Below, piece after piece: positions 5,842-7,436 of a DNA stretch of 7,436 bases. The stretch is from Streptosporangiaceae bacterium (GTDB taxonomy: Bacteria > Actinomycetota > Actinomycetes > Streptosporangiales > Streptosporangiaceae): the NCBI GenBank assembly GCA_030050125.1, contig JASIJN010000393.1, positions 1 to 7,436 on the forward strand. The letters run 5' to 3'. The first letter of the stretch is position 1; each line of letters opens with the position of its first letter. Below the pieces are notes generated by a model. The model saw only the letters and a program-made list of their open reading frames with translations, was not told the origin of the DNA and searched no databases. The position numbers were made by a program, and so were the translations under genes.

Positions 5842-6909
5842 GTGTACGAGAACAACGGCGACAAGTACTTCGTGGTCGACGGCCACTTGCACTACTGGAA
5901 TGCCGCCCCGGACAACTGGGTGCCGGGGGCCGAGAAGTACGCGAAGGGCTGGATCGAGTGCTTCCACGCTTACCAGGGCCTCGGGCCGCCCGCGACGCAC
6001 TGGTCCCTGGACCACTTCGAGACGTACTCCGAGGACGACCTGATGAAGGACGTCTTCGAGGACGGGCACGTGGACGTGGGGATCTTCCAGCCGACCTACC
6101 TCAAGGAGTGGTACAAGGACGGCTTCAACACCACCGAGCGCAACGCCGAGATGGGCAAGCACCACCCGGGCAGATTCGCCTACAACACCCGGTGGGATCC
6201 GCGCGACGGTGACGAGGGCCTGGAACACCTCAGGCGGAACGTCGATCGGTACGGCTCCAAGGGCTGCAAGCTCTACACCGCGGAGTGGAACGCCGGCTCC
6301 CGGGGCTGGAAGCTGACCGATCCGGCGGCGGCCCGCTACCTGGAGGCGTGCCAGGAGCTCGGCGTCAAGAACATCCACGTGCACAAGGGCCCGACGATCT
6401 GGCCGCTGGACAAGGACGCGTTCGACGTCTCCGACGTCGACCACGCGGCGACCGACTTCCCGGAGCTGAACTTCATCGTCGAGCACGTCGGCCTGCCCAG
6501 GATCGAGGACTTCTGCTTCATGGCCACGCAGGAGCCCAACGTCTACGCGGGCCTGGCCGTGGTCATCGGCGGCCTGATGCACGCCCGGCCGAGGTTCTTC
6601 GCCAGGGTCATGGGCGAGCTGCTGTTCTGGGTCGGCGAGGACAAGATGCTGTTCGGCAGCGACTACGCGATCTGGGAACCGAGGTGGCAGGTCGAGGGGT
6701 TCGTCAACTGGGAGATGCCGGCCGACGAGGAGTTCGGCGACTATCCCAGGCTCACCAAGGAGGGGAAGAAGAAGATCCTCGGCCTGAACGCGGCCGCCCT
6801 CTACGACATCGAGGTGCCGGCCGAGTACCAGCTGAAGGACGGCGGCCAGCCCGGGGCCCACGAGGTGCTCGCCGGCGAGCCCGAAGAGCACGCGGTCCCG
6901 GGGGCATGA
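5842..6909 (+). CDS. Amidohydrolase-family (PF04909-like) metal-dependent hydrolase, monooxygenase companion
   Basis: Predicted TIM-barrel metallohydrolase or decarboxylase of the Amidohydrolase_2 (ACMSD-related) family. GTG at 5842 has GGGAGG 4 bases upstream and lies 15 bp after prmD. The 355 residues include DGHLH (13-17, the HxH metal motif), KLYTAEW (143-149), NIHVHKG (177-183), EHVG (214-217) and FGSDYAIWEP (271-280). Candidate metal ligands are H15, H17, H179 or H181, and D274, with H215 as a likely catalytic residue. The site looks intact, so an active enzyme is expected. Genes of this type recur next to PrmABCD/MimABCD operons, but I know of no settled role. Possible jobs are processing an oxidised product or metal/active-site maturation. 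The last 30 or so residues are a Gly/Glu-rich tail without recognisable motifs. The stop overlaps the next ATG. Confidence 0.88.
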   Translation: MYENNGDKYFVVDGHLHYWNAAPDNWVPGAEKYAKGWIECFHAYQGLGPPATHWSLDHFETYSEDDLMKDVFEDGHVDVGIFQPTYLKEWYKDGFNTTERNAEMGKHHPGRFAYNTRWDPRDGDEGLEHLRRNVDRYGSKGCKLYTAEWNAGSRGWKLTDPAAARYLEACQELGVKNIHVHKGPTIWPLDKDAFDVSDVDHAATDFPELNFIVEHVGLPRIEDFCFMATQEPNVYAGLAVVIGGLMHARPRFFARVMGELLFWVGEDKMLFGSDYAIWEPRWQVEGFVNWEMPADEEFGDYPRLTKEGKKKILGLNAAALYDIEVPAEYQLKDGGQPGAHEVLAGEPEEHAVPGA

Positions 6910-7436
6910 CCAGCCCAGTGACAGCCGGGGTACTGGCCGGGCTTGACGCGGTGCGGGATCCGGAGCTGGACGAGCCCATCACCTCGCTCGGCTTCGTGAT
7001 CTCGGCCGAGGTCTCGCCGGAAGGCGACGCCGAGGTACGGCTGCGCCTGCCGACCTATTTCTGCGCGCCGAACTTCGCGTTCCTGATGGTGGCCGACGCC
7101 TACGACGCGGTCCGCGCCGTGCCCGGCGTGCGCCGCGCCGAGGTCGTGCTCGAGGACCACTTCGCCTCGGACGCGATCAACGGCGGGGTGGCGGCGCAGG
7201 CGGGCTTCGCGCGTTCCTTTGACGGCGAGGCCGTCGGCGAACTGCACGGGCTGCGGGCCGACTTCCTGCGCAAGGCGGTCATGGCCGGGACCGATCAGGT
7301 CTGCCGGCCGCTGCTGGACGCGGGAACCGACCCGGCCCGGCTGCCCGGGCTGACCCTGGGTGAGCTGCCGCCGTCCGGGCCGCTGCGGCGGCTGCGCCAG
7401 CGGCGGGCCGAGCTCGGGCTGCCGTCCGGCGACGAC
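6906..7436 (+). CDS. MIP18/DUF59-type metal-sulfur cluster assembly protein, cut by the right edge
   Basis: 177 codons are visible, starting with ATG at 6906 inside the amidohydrolase stop (ATGA), so the two are probably translationally coupled. Residues about 5-85 fit the MIP18/DUF59 fold: GLDAVRDPELDEPITSLGFV (12-31) contains the hallmark DPE, followed by the strand VRLRLPTYFCAPNFAFL with a cysteine at 53. Known: DUF59 proteins (SufT, PaaD, Cia2) assist Fe-S cluster or metal-centre maturation. Inferred: this one matures the reductase cluster or the hydroxylase di-iron site. Unlike minimal DUF59 proteins of about 100 residues, it continues for at least 90 more: GFARSFDGEAVGELHGLRADFLRKA and a Pro/Leu/Arg-rich stretch that I do not recognise. 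The C-terminus is missing, so the full domain set is unknown. Confidence 0.82.
   Translation, partial: MTSPVTAGVLAGLDAVRDPELDEPITSLGFVISAEVSPEGDAEVRLRLPTYFCAPNFAFLMVADAYDAVRAVPGVRRAEVVLEDHFASDAINGGVAAQAGFARSFDGEAVGELHGLRADFLRKAVMAGTDQVCRPLLDAGTDPARLPGLTLGELPPSGPLRRLRQRRAELGLPSGDD

Noticed and set aside
5203..6891. 562-codon minus-strand frame opposite the coupling protein and amidohydrolase
   Set aside because: It crosses two well-supported genes and is of low-complexity Val/Leu/Arg/His composition with no recognisable motif.
1..7436. Insertion sequences, tRNA genes, CRISPR arrays or phage genes
   Set aside because: No transposase, tRNA-like cloverleaf, spaced direct-repeat array or phage protein was seen on either strand.

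Overview
This 7.4 kb window comes from a high-GC Gram-positive bacterium, most likely a filamentous or mycolic-acid actinomycete. The evidence is strong G/C preference at third codon positions, GTG and TTG starts, purine-rich ribosome binding sites, and the gene content. It holds the 5' part of a soluble di-iron monooxygenase (SDIMO) operon of the propane/phenol monooxygenase type (PrmABCD/MimABCD, usually called group 5), with its divergently transcribed regulator. I cannot name the genus.

Layout. Positions 1-949 (minus strand) encode the N-terminal 316 residues of a GAF-domain regulator of the AcoR/MimR type, cut by the left edge. A 167-bp divergent control region (950-1116) follows. Next is a 92-codon gene of unknown function (1117-1395) with codon usage visibly unlike its neighbours, then a 103-bp gap rich in regulatory motifs (1396-1498). 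The operon core then runs in the order hydroxylase large subunit (1499-3148), reductase (3237-4289), hydroxylase small subunit (4286-5455) and coupling protein (5452-5826). It is followed by a metal-dependent amidohydrolase (5842-6909) and a MIP18/DUF59-type protein cut by the right edge (6906-7436). In known clusters of this type an alcohol dehydrogenase and a dedicated GroEL chaperonin often follow, so they may lie just beyond the window.

How it works together. The reductase passes electrons from NAD(P)H through FAD and a [2Fe-2S] cluster to the carboxylate-bridged di-iron site in the large subunit. The small subunit completes the hydroxylase, and the cofactor-less coupling protein tunes catalysis. 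Likely substrates are short alkanes such as propane, ketones such as acetone, or phenols; the sequence alone does not decide. The DUF59 protein probably helps metal-centre or Fe-S maturation. The amidohydrolase is a recurring but functionally obscure companion. Start/stop overlaps (reductase/small subunit, small subunit/coupling protein, amidohydrolase/DUF59) point to one translationally coupled operon.

The most interesting content is regulatory. Two near-identical copies of an inverted repeat TCTCA-N3-TGAGA sit on either side of the unknown small gene. A perfect CRP-type palindrome (TGTGA-N6-TCACA) lies 25 bp before the large-subunit start codon. A perfect 15-bp RNA hairpin fills the gap between large subunit and reductase, just before a weak TTG start. 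The small gene and these elements form a compact control module that I cannot match to a described one.
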